A stretch of 64,000 nt of DNA from Paramecium sonneborni (taxonomy: Eukaryota > Ciliophora > Oligohymenophorea > Peniculida > Parameciidae): assembly GCA_905182985.1 (NCBI GenBank), contig CAJJDN010000001.1, positions 288,969-352,968 of the forward strand. Direction: 5' to 3'. Position 1 is the stretch's first letter, and each line of letters starts with the position of its first letter. The notes under the pieces were generated by a model. The model did not search any database, had not been told where the DNA came from, and worked only from the letters and a program-made list of their open reading frames with translations. The position numbers and the translations under genes were made by a program. Below, one piece after another: positions 1 through 14,096 of the stretch.

Positions 1-2
1 AA

Positions 3-305
3 GTTTAACCTCAACCTACTCCTAATCAAATTGCATAAAAAAAAGCAGTTTAATCTAAATAAATTAATATGAAAATGTCTCAAGAATTTATACCAGAGGG
101 TTATAATATCTATTATTTTAGTTCCTTAAACTCCATCATAATAAAAAATGAAATAAAGTTCTTTATTGGAAAAAACAAGATAAGTTAAAATGAATCAAAC
201 AAATAACAAAGCATAAACTAAATAAAATCAAATCAGTTCAGGCGAGGAAAAAATATTAATTTCATAAATTTAAAAACTTAGAGAAACCATTTTAAAAATA
301 TATGA
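3..305 (+). CDS. 3' end of an upstream gene (partial, unknown)
   Basis: With TAA/TAG as Gln, the third frame is open from the window edge to a TGA at 303-305 (about 100 residues). The piece is rich in Gln, Asn, Lys and Ile and carries a Pro-Gln stretch at the start (PQPTPNQ) and a basic patch near the end (QFRRGKN). I do not recognise a family. Another frame is also open for a shorter distance, so the frame choice rests only on length and composition. It could also be untranslated sequence. Confidence 0.35.
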
Positions 306-801
306 ACAAAAATTCGATAATTAATTGTCACACTCTTCAACTAATATAGCCAAGTACTATAATTATTTATCATATTTTTAGAAATTTTGATTTAATTGTA
401 AATACAATGAAACTCGATTTTCGTTGCTTAGAAAATGATTGATTGATTGATAATCATCATCATCGATTATTTATTAATAAAAATTATAATGTCTTCATTT
501 AGCATTTTTAAAGTTTATTCTTTTAATTATTGCAAAAATGGAAATTCTATTCAAACTGATATAATTCTTTACAGCTCTGTAAATTGAAAAGTTTATTAAA
601 TTTAAACAAAAATATTTTTCCATAATAAACATCAAATAATGAAAGTTAGATATAACTGAGAAAAGATCACTACATAATTATTAGTATTTTTTAAGGTTGT
701 AAGAATATAAAATCTTGGAGAAAGATTAAAATATTAATATGAAAATTTCTAAGCTATTTCAAAACATGTAATAAACATGGTTATTTAATATAATTTTGTG
801 T
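306..801. other. Intergenic region, nothing recognisable
   Basis: AT-rich sequence between the upstream gene tail and the first CK1-like kinase. It contains a short GATT/ATC repeat-like stretch around 436-470. I see no convincing reading frame, RNA gene or ordered promoter motif. The promoter of the kinase that starts at 802 must lie here, but no box can be supported. Confidence 0.5.
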
Positions 802-2228
<1,427 letters not shown>

Positions 2229-2326
2229 TTTCTTATTTTTATAAATTAAAACTACTCTATTTATTCTATATTTTGTTGAAAATTTCTGAAAATAAATAAT
2301 TTGTTAAAATAAACATCTAAAGTTCA

Positions 2327-3011
2327 TCAGCAACATTAAGATTTCTATTTTTAATTAGATTAATTAATGAATGGTTATAATTCAGTCAGTGTACCTAATT
2401 TAATACCATTTTATGGATCATTCAAATCTATTTCCTTATTCTTAATTTTCATATAAATTTTCTATACTAAGGTTTCAAAAGTGAGAATAACATTTTCTCC
2501 TGTTTTTGCAGATGTTTCAAAATATAAACATCCTGTTTATTAGGCTAATTATTAACCTTCATCTTAAGATACTTCTCTTCCCCATGAATCAATTTTATTT
2601 CCAACAATCATAATATCTGCTGATGAATCTTACTTCACTTCATTTAACCAATTAATAAGATGATGAAATGATTTTTTTTTAGTCACATCATAAACTAATA
2701 AACATGCAATAGATCTAATAATTAAATTTATTTTCTATACCCTCGATAATATGCTCTTGTAATTGATCTGAATGACTCTTAACCTGCCTAAATAATATTA
2801 AGAAGTTTACAGTATCCCATATATTTACTCTAATCACACTATCCTTATAAATTACATCCTTTTATCCAAATCCTATTCCAACCGTTGAATCAATATTATT
2901 TTTAAACTAACCTTCAATGAATTATTAGAGTAAACAACTTTTTCCAACTCCAGAATCACCTACCATGATAAATTTGAAACTATAATGGTAATTACACTGT
3001 TATTTATTCAT
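2327..3011 (-). CDS. Rab-family small GTPase
   Basis: Small GTPase of the Rab family, a membrane-traffic switch that cycles between GDP- and GTP-bound states on vesicle membranes. The translation shows the P-loop GDSGVGKS, switch-I Thr within DSTVGIGF, WDTAGQE, AYYRG, the NKID base motif, and ETSAKTGENV. The C-terminus ends in Cys-Cys just before TGA, the usual double geranylgeranylation site. Two introns, 2788-2810 (23 nt) and 2715-2740 (26 nt), are needed; the remaining 636 nt make 212 codons including the stop. The start at 3011 is the only Met before the P-loop strand with a normal length. It is closest in feel to Rab2/4/14-type proteins, but I cannot assign the subfamily. The neighbouring gene at 3049 diverges from it by only 37 bp, so the two may share a promoter. 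Confidence 0.92.
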
Positions 3012-3048
3012 AATAATACAAATAAAATTTGTTAATAAAATAAATAAA

Positions 3049-3871
3049 ATGAATCCAAATACACCATTCAACGAACGATTTGCTAAAATTTCTGAAAAAC
3101 TCAGCTCTATCTAATTACATCATGATAGTTCTAAAGCTCATCGTATTGATGTTGTTTGCAGCCGAGTATCAGGTGTTGAAGAAAGAATTCAAGATACTAT
3201 TACATCTTATAACAGAAAATTAGTATTAATTTTATCTTATTTTAGCATTCTCTAAAAGATGAAATTGTTAGATTATAAAAATAAATTGAAGAAGAAAACA
3301 ATGCTTTTGAAACACAGTTTGAACAAAGAGTCAGAGAAATTGCTGCTTTTGAAAGTCGTATAACGACTAAATTAGAATAAGAAATTTCTATTAGAAAGGA
3401 TGGAAATCTTAAATTATAAGGCTATTTAGATGAAAAAGTACAATAATATTTAATAGTTTTAGGTTGTTTATTTAAAATCAGATATTTAGACAGAAAGTAA
3501 AATTAGATAAGAATAAATTGAGAATATAACAACTTCATTAGAAAATGATTTACCTAAATTATATGATTTAGTAAAGACAGAAGGTTAAGATAGAGAAGAT
3601 AGTGATAATGGTACTTTAAGAAGAGCAGGAGATGAAATTAAGAGATTAAATGAAGGATTAGCTAATTAAAAGAAATTGAGGTATTATTTTATTAAAGATT
3701 TTTATTAGAGAAGAATCAGAAGCAGCAATCTTTGAAATGCTTAAGGATTTGGTTTCAAGAGTAAAGAGTGAGATTGAGGAAGAAAAGAAATTAAGAGAAG
3801 AAAGCTAAGAAAATTTATTAGGCTTGCTTGAAGATGCATGCAATAAAATTTACAGAGCTGCAAAAGATTGA
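3049..3871 (+). CDS. SF-assemblin/beta-giardin-type filament protein
   Basis: Predicted non-contractile filament protein of the SF-assemblin family, which builds striated fibres attached to basal bodies. It begins with a short head (NPNTPFNERF) and then is almost entirely coiled coil, with a characteristic second half (RRAGDEIKRLNEGL, later KLREESQENLLGLLEDAC) typical of SF-assemblins. Three tiny introns were placed: 3223-3245 (23 nt), 3438-3462 (25 nt) and 3681-3708 (28 nt); after splicing the frame is exactly 249 codons including TGA. In Paramecium such proteins are candidates for cortical or kinetodesmal fibres; the location here is inferred from family. It is transcribed divergently from the Rab gene 37 bp away. 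Confidence 0.85.
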
Positions 3872-4041
3872 TATTTTTATATTATCTATTATTATTATAA
3901 CATTTTAGATTTTTGATAATATCTTATAATTTACTATAATAATATTGTATATCTTATATAAATTCAATTGAATCTTAAATAATTTCAAGAAAGGATTACG
4001 CTTTGGATGGAATAGATTAAATAATAAATATTAAAAAAGGA

Positions 4042-5141
<1,100 letters not shown>

Positions 5142-5212
5142 GTTTATAAATAAATAATTATTAATTGAAACATGATAATTATTAATAATTAATTATAATT
5201 ATTCATTACAAC

Positions 5213-8200
5213 CCTTTAAGTATAGTTGAAATGCTTTTGTCTCTAATTTCTAAGACTGCTAAATAACTTGCACCAGTAGCAGTGATAAATCCACCAAGAA
5301 AAGTAATCAAGAATATCTCAGTTGGGAATATGAATTTAAAGGAAAACTCAGTAAACATTAGAATTTAAAGAGTTAAAGTAATAGCAACAACTAAACCAAC
5401 TATAGTACCAATCAATCCTGATGCTGTAATTAATGAAATTGCTTCATATATATAGACTCTAGTGATTTATTACTATTATAATTATTATAATAAAAATACT
5501 TTATTTAAACCAACAGCTCTTAATACACCAAATTCCCATGAATTATCTTTAACATTACTAACAAAAGAAACTAATATTAAAAAGAATGACAATGTCATAG
5601 CTACTATGGCTACTAAAACATAAAATATAGTAATAAAATAGAAAGTATCTTCTGCTTCTTTCTTCAAAGTAATTACATCAAATAAGAGTGTTTATTCATT
5701 TAAGAAATAATTTCTAAGTGCATTACAGAAATCTACTCTTTCTTATTCAGTAGTTTATCTGGCAAATCTAATTTATAAATTGTCTTTAGGTAAACCATAA
5801 GTTAGATTTTTAGGTAAAGATTAAAAATATAAATTAGCTCTCTAATTTGATAGATTGCCTTATCGAATATCACCTCTAAGAATATGATATAAAATAGTTA
5901 CTAGAAAAAATCATTAACAATATATAAAGCATCCTCCATACTAATTAATCCATTTCCAACTAATGATCTATAACTTGAAAAGAAATAACCTGGAACTTTA
6001 GTTGCCATATGTCTTACATTAGTTCTATATAATCTTCTATCTACATATAAAATGGAAGGAGTATCCACATTTATACCAGCTTCATAAATATATCCTTAAG
6101 GAACAACAATGTTTATTTCTCTATCAATAGTAGAACTATAATAATCAATAAAATAAATACTATAAATTTGGTTTTTCATAACTTAAATCTTTATACCATT
6201 GTTTTCTAATCAATTGTGATCCTACTAAAGAATATGGATCATAAAATGCTTCTCTATCCTAAACATCTGATCTATCATATATTCCAGATACTCCGTCAAT
6301 TGCTCCGTCAATCAAAGTTCCATACTTTATGTTTTAATCATAACTATTTGGTATATAAAATGCTTCTAAACATGATCTAAGATAATTCTCTTCAACTCCT
6401 CCTAAAAATATCTTCTTAAAAGGAAACTTTGCTAAAGTTGATATAAAATGACTATTCGGCATCTCAGGAATCTAAGATAACATTAAAGTAGTAAATGAAT
6501 AATCATATAGAAAAGTAGGATCTTCATTCATTGTTTTATTTAAAAACATTCTTAAATTATATTCATCTAATCCTCTCTTATCAGATTATAAGGCTTAAAT
6601 ACTTATATCAGCTCCTAAAAAAGATTATAATACATCTGTTATAACACTTGTTTATAATGCAAATCCTGCTCCTGCAAATATTAAAAATGCTAATGCTATT
6701 GTATACATTAATGTAGTTTTCCAATTTCTACTATAATGTGCTTCTAAATTTTTGAAGATTATTTTCTCTAAATTCCTATCCTTCTTAAAAATACATAATA
6801 TTAATTTTAAAATAGCTTTCTCAAATGGTTCTTCCAATATATTTGCTAATAATGTAAAACCTATTATCATCACAATTAATATAATATTTATGACTGCAAG
6901 AGCTAATTAGATATTACTAAATATAAATGCCATTGGTATTAAATAATAACTCACAAAACCCATTATTACTAAAAGGGCAGCTGTGAAAAACTAATCAATA
7001 GAAATTCCCATCTTCTCTAATTTTATTACATTGACCAAAATATCATTAATTGTTCTATGATATAAATCTAAAGAATCTCTTAGTGTTTTTGATAATGCTC
7101 TAACAATTGGTAAGATATTGCTTGCCAAAGGAATAAATAATCCTAAACCAATTGATAAACCTATTGCTGACTTTGCTATATCATATGATGACATTAAAAC
7201 AGCTGAGTCAAATATGAACATTGATATTAAAGAATTTAATATATAACATGTTATTAATCCTAAAATTAAACCTGGTATTGCAAATGTAAATGCTTGTAAT
7301 AATAATAGTATTATTAACCACCATTTCTAAAATCCTAATGCTCTTAACATTCCAAATTCATAAGTCTTTTCTTCCACATCTCCAATCATTAATGAATATA
7401 TTAATAATACTGATAACATCAACAATAAAAATGTAGCTGATACTACTAAATTATCAACAAAATTTCCTAAAAGCAAATACTATTTAATTGCAGTTGCCAA
7501 TGGAACAGTAATCTTAACTGGAAAATCATATCCAACTTAATCAAAAAATTAATTTGAAACATCCAATACAAAATTATCTATGTTATCTTTACTCGTGTAT
7601 TTTGTTACTCTATCCTTAACTAATAAATTACTAGTTAATGTATATTCCTCCAATTTTATACTATCTGTATAATTTCTTATAAAATTGAATAGATCTTCTA
7701 CAGGAATATTAAAAGCAACTATTTCCTAAACACTATTTGTTGGACTATTAATTTTATAATCTTCAATTGTATTATTTAATGCTATTAGAAATGCTTCTCT
7801 TAAAATTATAGTAGCATTTCTATAGTCCATCACTACTATATTACCTAAACCATCTGCCCATTTCCCTTTTGGAGATTTTATACTTTCTTTCACTTTTAAT
7901 TGAATATCAAAATCTAAAGAATCAGCAATAATTTCTGCCATTATTTATTCAACTAAATAAATAGAAACAATATCATTATCTCCTAATTATTAAATAAAAC
8001 CACCTAAAATTCTAGAAAAATATCCTAATTCTTAAGCAAAAAGGATATCAAAAATTGTATTAGAAACTTCATTTTAATCATTGGAAACACCTGCTTAATT
8101 TATTTAATTTTTAAAATTTTCTCTAATTTATTCTTTTTAATCAGGATTATTATCTAAAAAATCTGTAAAAACAATTAACCAAGTAGACCATACTTTTAAT

Positions 8201-9006
8201 TCTAAACCTGTGTATTCTTACTTAGTAAAATTTTATCCATATATTAATTCTAATGGTCCATTTAAATAAGTATCAAAAGCTGCCATTATAAAACTTTCTG
8301 GATCATTATTATTATTTTCAGTAATCACATATGTAGATAAAAATTAAATAATATCTATATTTAAATTTAAAATATCTCCTATTGTAGCATTTAATCCTCT
8401 TAATCCACTAGAAGTAACAAGAACTTCATTATTATTAATTATATCAGTTTCTAATCTCCTACCTAATCCTATACTTATTTCTTTCTAACTATCAATCAAT
8501 AAAAAGAATGATCTTATTGTATCACTTATTTTAGATATATTTTCTTTTGGATTTTCCAAATTTCCTATCATTAACCATCTTGGAGTAGTATCAAAAATTT
8601 CATCTATATTTTTTGTTATTCTAACTATTTCTGTTTAATTTACTAAACTAAATCCATTTAATAAATTTTATGATGCTTAAAAATTAGAATTTTATGGTCC
8701 AATATCTGTATTTGATTTTGTTCTATTCTCTGATGGTATTGGAGTGAAAACTAAATCAGTATCACCAGCAGTTGTTTCTGCTAATTAAATAAATATTAAA
8801 GGACTCAAAGAAAAGGCACTCTATATCAATGCTAAAAACATAACAACCAAATATATTGTAAATAACCCAATCTTGAATGACCTTGGTTTCTTTCTTATAT
8901 CTGAATAAATATATTCTACAATGATTCTTATTGTCACTGTAATCTTTTGCCATAGTCCCATATACAAATAAGCATTATTATTCTCCTCCTCAAGTGTGTC
9001 GTCCAT
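5213..9006 (-). CDS. Large FtsX-like (ABC3-type/LolE-like) permease-domain membrane protein
   Basis: Multi-pass membrane protein of roughly 1,240 residues. The N-terminus (start 9006) is acidic, then has a membrane segment after KKPRSFKIG, followed by a very long extracytoplasmic region and two FtsX-type permease units. Each unit has a membrane helix followed by the signature EFGMLRALGF (first copy) or EFGVLRAVGLNK (second copy, about 5495-5535), the hallmark of MacB/FtsX/LolE permeases. The last helices end with EIRDKSISTILKGLQ. Several introns are visible, for example a 27-nt one just after VGLNK (about 5464-5490). There is no ATP-binding cassette in the gene, so an ABC partner or a different mechanism is open. 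The Gln use of TAA/TAG and the introns show a genuine ciliate gene rather than bacterial contamination. Confidence 0.8.
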
Positions 9007-9243
9007 TATTTTTGTAATTTATTATATTATAAAATTAATTTAATCGACCTCTAATATAAATCCATATAAATAGATAAAAATTTAATTATTTCTATTATTG
9101 TTATTAATACATCTCTATAACAATAAGGTATACTGAATAAAATTGTATTTTATTTCTTTTCCTAAGATGGCAATTATGTTTCCATTTATGATAATTAAGT
9201 TTTTTTAATCAAATTATTTTTTAAATCATTTAAATCATATTTA

Positions 9244-9864
9244 ATGTTGTAATTCTTCTTATCAAGTCCTATAGATGGCATGTCTTATTATATTTGGTTA
9301 AATAAGCCAATAAAGGCATCACTAAGTGATGGAAATTATATGGCTCCATTTTATTTACTCTTTCCTTCATTATGGATAGAAAATAAAATTAACAGAAATG
9401 CTTATCCAACTAAGTTAGAATGCATTAAGAAATGTTTACTTCATATTGCCTTTTATCCTTTAACAGTTATTTTAATCAATGCAATAGCAAAGAATTTATT
9501 TATAACTGATAGTTTTAAGGATATTTTTCAGAATAAAGGATTTTTTGGATTTTTTTCAGGTCTTCCATATTAATTATTGATGCAAAGCTTATTAGTTTTT
9601 TAAAATTATTTTTTCATAGAAAATGAACATGTTGATAATTTCAGAATGGGAGTTTGGATAATATTTTAAATAATAAATGTTCCATTACAGATTTTATTTT
9701 CATCTTTACGATTAAAATCAATAAGTGGAATATCTGAACTATTAAATATAGGATCTGGTTGGTTATTTGGATTGGTGAGTTAATGTATTAAATAGTTTAA
9801 TTCTTTAAAGTAAGAATTGGTAAAAGCAAAAGATCCAAGAGCAAGAAAATTTATAGGAGGATGA
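9244..9864 (+). CDS. Mitochondrial-carrier-like (SLC25/MTCH-like) membrane protein
   Basis: Intronless reading frame of about 206 codons to TGA at 9862-9864. A start at 9280 is equally possible; the upstream frame lacks another ATG. The sequence has several hydrophobic segments and a carrier-like half-repeat (IFQNKGFFGFFSGLPYQL) resembling the G-hhh-F-h-G-h-x-P part of mitochondrial carriers. The classical PX(D/E)XX(K/R) signatures are not clear, as in degenerate carrier relatives such as MTCH proteins. The tail is basic (KAKDPRARKFIGG). Expected place is a mitochondrial membrane; substrate unknown. A second, clearer carrier lies at 40491-41505. Confidence 0.5.
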
Positions 9865-10110
9865 ATATAAAAATATATAGATAGATATATATATATATTC
9901 ATAATAATTACAATTCTAACATTAATTGATTAATATGACCATTTCTAAGATTTTAAGCCATTATTTCAACATATATTAATTCATAAAAATATCCTTGAAG
10001 TATAAATATAAATGGGGTACTTAAGTTTTAACATTAGGAATAATATTTCTAATAAATTGAAGACAATGTTAAATTTTAGGTGGTAATTAATTTTTAGCAA
10101 ATTCTAATCC

Positions 10111-11498
10111 TCATGCAGCATACATTAATTCAATAGCAATAATATATTCAGTATTTTAAACAACTTAAATTGCTTTTCTAGCAGTATATGCTCCCATAGA
10201 GACATGATCTTCTATATTAGCAGAAGTAGGAACAGTATCAATACAACTAGGATGACTAAGTACTTTATTTTCAGAGACTAAAGCAGCACTTGTATACTAA
10301 GGAATCATATATCCATTAAGTAATCCTCCTTTAGATGTTAAAAACATAATCACCAATTTCAGAATTTACTAATCTTTCTTATCTTCTCTAATTTACAATA
10401 CAGATAATTAGAATACTTCACTAAATATACATAGTCTTTATAAAGCTATACACATATTATCAGCCAATATTCCCATATATTCTCCATGAAAATTACCACC
10501 TGATCTTGCAGATTAATGTTCATTATCAATAATAGGATTATCACTGGTTGAATTTATTTCTCTTTCTAAGATTTTTAAATTCTCTTCTATTGATTATCTT
10601 ATTGTTTAATGAATAGTAAAAGTACTCTAAATACTTTTTGGATTTGTTTTATTTTATTCTTATAATATCTACTATGTCTACCATGTCTCTCCAATTAAAT
10701 TTAAAGTAATATTTATTGTTTTATAATAATTATTTTCTTAATTACATTTTAAGAAATTATAATTAACTATTTAATTTAATATATAAAAATAATATATTAC
10801 TTTATAAAGCATAACTTGTTAATCCTAAAGCTAAATCTGCTGCATTCATAACATATTATGATCTCATTAAAGTTTCTAAATTTATTGCTGCCATCATTTA
10901 TGTTCCATTATTCATAGCTAATCCTTCTTTCTCCATATATTCTAATGGTTCAAAATCATTCATCTTTAATGCTTAATTTGCATCTATATATTATCCATCT
11001 ATCCAAATCTCTCCTATTCCTATTAATCCTAATGCTAAATGTGATAAAGGTGCCAAATCTCCAGATGCTCCAACTGAACCTAACAAGGTACTTTTGGAAT
11101 AAGTTTCTTATTTATTGCTTATTATAAAGATTCTATTAAACACATTGTCTAATCAAACAATTCAATCTCAAAATCATCATTACCAATACTATATTGGGTT
11201 TTAATGCTTCACCTACACATGAAGCATGAGATATAATTAAGTTCTTTTATAAATCTACCATTTCTTAATGAGGAATATAAATCTCATTATATTTATATAT
11301 TTTTAATACTTCTTTAAATTTGCCAAAGCCTGTACTTATACCATATATTGGAATCTTCTTTTATACTATCATATCAACTGTATTTCTAGATTAAAGTATA
11401 TGCTAATTTATCACTACAATTCATACGTTCTTAACTTTATCTAATATTTCTATTACTATATCCATATTCCCCTATATAATGTCTTTCAAATCATCCAT
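10111..11498 (-). pseudogene. Histidine ammonia-lyase, disrupted
   Basis: Homology to histidine ammonia-lyase (deaminates L-His to urocanate) is clear: YGISTGFG, SHASCVGE, the MIO-forming Ala-Ser-Gly in [18 protein letters not shown] (triad at 11060-11068), REINSTSDNP, GGNFHGEY, and [14 protein letters not shown]. Two introns fit (24 nt near the start, 34 nt near 10747-10801). The frame is broken: around 11140-11150 the normally conserved GxSG stretch is missing and the frame shifts; a second shift of one base lies just before GSVGASG (about 11080). A TGA at 10111-10113 stands where relatives have Gln in AAQG, and recognisable sequence (GLEFAKNQLPPK) follows it in the same frame. TAA to TGA would be a single transition. 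Either a decayed gene or several sequencing errors. [10 protein letters not shown] favours HAL over plant-type PAL. Confidence 0.7.
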
Positions 11499-11585
11499 TT
11501 ATAAATTTTATCCATCCTATCCATTAAAATAAATAATACAAGCGTTAAAACTTTTTCATTCAAGATTTTTATTATAATAAATTAA

Positions 11586-12262
11586 ATGATAAATGTTTCA
11601 TCTACTTTTAGAAGTCCAAAAAAGAATAAGCAAGACTTAAATGACTTGTTAACAATCATTGAAGTATTTAAAAAAAACTAGAAAATTTATTTATCCTAAA
11701 ATCCTAAATTGATTTCAAATATTCAATACGATGAACCATCGTAACTTGTCTCTATTAATGAAACCTTATAAAACAAAAGCAAAAACAAGAAGAGTCGATC
11801 TACTGAATAAATGAATTTAAAATTAGTATTAGAAACATGGTAAGCTAAATAAATATTTATCAAAGATAATATTGTCTCATAAAATATTTCTAAAAATATT
11901 ATCATTGATCCTGCTAATTTGTAATCTGTAAAATATTACTATGGAAAAAAGTAATAATTAGCAATAAATAAATCAAAATAAAATTAATAATTTCATTCTT
12001 AAAGAACTAATAGCGTTAAAAATAATGATACATAAATCAAATTGCCGCCACTAAAATCTATATATAAATTACTTGTAACTGAATCTGAAAATAAACCTAA
12101 AAGTACTTTAGGTTCTATAACCAAAAAAATGTTTTCTTCTGATAAAGCCTTATCTCAGGATGTTTATATGCCAACTGCAATAAGTATGTACCTATTTTTA
12201 TTTATTTAGGAGTTCCTCCAATAAATCTGCCAAAAATTTTATTGAATAAAACTTAAGAATGA
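11586..12262 (+). CDS. Unknown basic, low-complexity protein
   Basis: Reading frame of 217 codons (with TGA at 12260-12262) after removal of one 26-nt intron (12184-12209). The protein is rich in Ser, Asn, Gln and Lys, with no membrane segment or recognised domain; near the N-terminus is a basic SPKKNKQ patch and the C-terminus reads PPINLPKILLNKTQE. Exact in-frame splicing supports a real gene. It ends only 17 bp before the next start at 12280, on the same strand. Confidence 0.6.
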
Positions 12263-12279
12263 TTATAATAATTATTTTA

Positions 12280-13008
12280 ATGAGTTTTATATTGCCTATA
12301 GTGTCTGTTTTTGGATTTCTTGCTTCAATAGTTGCATTTGGTATAAGTGTGGAGTAGAAACATATTCTAATAATTTTAGTTTAAAAATTCAATTGGGATC
12401 AATGTCTTTGGACATTAGTAGAACAGCATTTTTTAGAACTAGAGAAATCTATGCTTCTTAGATTCCTTATTTAGAAGTATATATATATATTTGAGTTGAA
12501 ATTCATAGGCAATATCCTTTTGTATATTTTTATTCATAGCCATAATAAGAACGATAGAATATTTTAAGATGTAATATGCAAACAAAAAATAAATAGAGAT
12601 TACAAGATGGTTGTAAGTATGAATGATGGAGAGTCTGAAATGTATTATTTAACTAGAGTTAAATTATAATAAGCCCTTGAATGGAGTAATATAGCTGTCA
12701 CTTAAGCATTTATAATATTAACTTTAGTATTATCTAATTTTAATTAGGCATTAGCTTTAATTATTGGAATAGTATTTTCCATAAATGGTCATTTCTATGC
12801 ATAGGAATTGATTAAGAAATTTATAAATATAGAAAAGTTATCAGATTCAGACAAGTATGAAATTTTTATGATAGATTTTAGAAATACTTTATCAGAACTT
12901 GATAGTTAATCTTTAAAATTTACAGTGATTGTTGCTTTAAATGCATTAGCTTTGGCCTGTGTATTCTTCCAATTTTTAATAATTATAATAAAAAAGTTGA
13001 GATTATGA
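12280..13008 (+). CDS. Unknown membrane protein with three predicted membrane segments
   Basis: Continuous 243-codon frame without an intron, from ATG 12280 to TGA 13006-13008. Hydrophobic stretches lie at the N-terminus (about residues 1-22), in the centre (about 145-180, with ALALIIGIVFSINGH) and at the C-terminus (about 212-240, ending in LIIIIKKLRL). Between them are charged, probably soluble regions. Family not recognised. It follows the previous gene by 17 bp, an extremely short spacing for separately transcribed eukaryotic genes. Confidence 0.6.
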
Positions 13009-13186
13009 ATTAATATTCAATAATTACATATTTTTATTCTTATAATAGTAGAATTGAAAAGAATATATAAATAAATATGTTATTTATTTATTTTATCTGC
13101 TATTTTTATTCATTTTGAATATAATTCTCTATGAAAAACAAATAAAATTGAGAGTATAAATAATTAATATTATAAAAATTGAAATA

Positions 13187-13819
13187 ATGTCAACAAGTGG
13201 TGAGTATCCGCCTGTTAGATAATGTTTCAATCAATACTGCCCCAGTTCTTTTGATTTAAAAGTAGCCAAATTTTCAGATTCAACAATCCTATTATGCGGT
13301 ACTTGCTATGAACTTTACAAGAGAAGAAAATGTTGCTATTTTTGTGCTTAAGTTTATAAGGATGATGAATAAAATTTTTTAGATGGTAAAAAATGGGTTT
13401 AATGTGACAATTAACGTTGTGGAAAATGGGTATAAAAATTATCAAGATATTATTAGACACACATTGATTGTGAAGTATCTGACATTGAATCGTAATTATA
13501 ACATAAAAGTTTCAAATATAAATGTCCTTGGTGTAGAATTGAGAAAGATAAAAAGAAAAAATAGTCACAGCTTACAAAATCATTAATAAATTAAGATTTA
13601 GCAGATTAGTCAGATTAAGATCCAGAATATATACATTCTTCTATTAAAAAAATCTACTTAGAAGAAACTAGTATTTAATAGATCTTCGAACCTTGGTTGA
13701 AAAAAAATACTTTCTTAGAAGAATTATTAAAAAAAAATGGTTTCTTATCATTTTATAATTAGGTGAATTTACTTAATGTATAAACTAAGAAGAACTGTAA
13801 AGCGACTTAAGCAAAATGA
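13187..13819 (+). CDS. Small PHD-like zinc-finger protein
   Basis: Intronless frame of 211 codons. The N-terminal 120 residues hold regularly spaced Cys/His: two Cys in RQCFNQYC, CGTC, CCYFCAQ, then WVQCDNQRCGKW, HIDC and CPWC. The WVQCD..CGKW block resembles the zinc-binding core of PHD fingers, which read histone-tail modifications in the nucleus. The C-terminal half is charged and holds a helical Leu/Phe-rich segment (TFLEELLKKNGFLSFYNQ). Ligand order suggests two zinc sites, but I cannot fix the exact class; RING-like or other treble-clef folds are alternatives. Confidence 0.65.
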
Positions 13820-14096
13820 GGACTTTACTAAAAAAATGATATAAATTATTATAGATTGACTAATTTAGTATACTCTATTCTCCAATATAGTATTAATTCA
13901 TATTATTCTTGATATTTTTAATATTAAGGCATGGTTTCAAAATTATTCAAATTTAAGATTATTATAGAGTTTATTAACTAAATTTAAATTACCAATATAA
14001 CATCTTATTTTATTATGAAAAATAAAAGTAACTAGGTTCAAACTTGATATAAAAAAAAAAAAAATAAAAAAAATTGATAATATATTAATCATTTTT

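Noticed and set aside
436..470. CRISPR-like or other spaced repeat
   Set aside because: Only a short GATT/ATC simple repeat; no repeat-spacer structure exists anywhere in the window.
5213..9006. Bacterial contamination or recent transfer of an FtsX permease
   Set aside because: Gln is encoded by TAA and TAG throughout and the gene has tiny ciliate introns.
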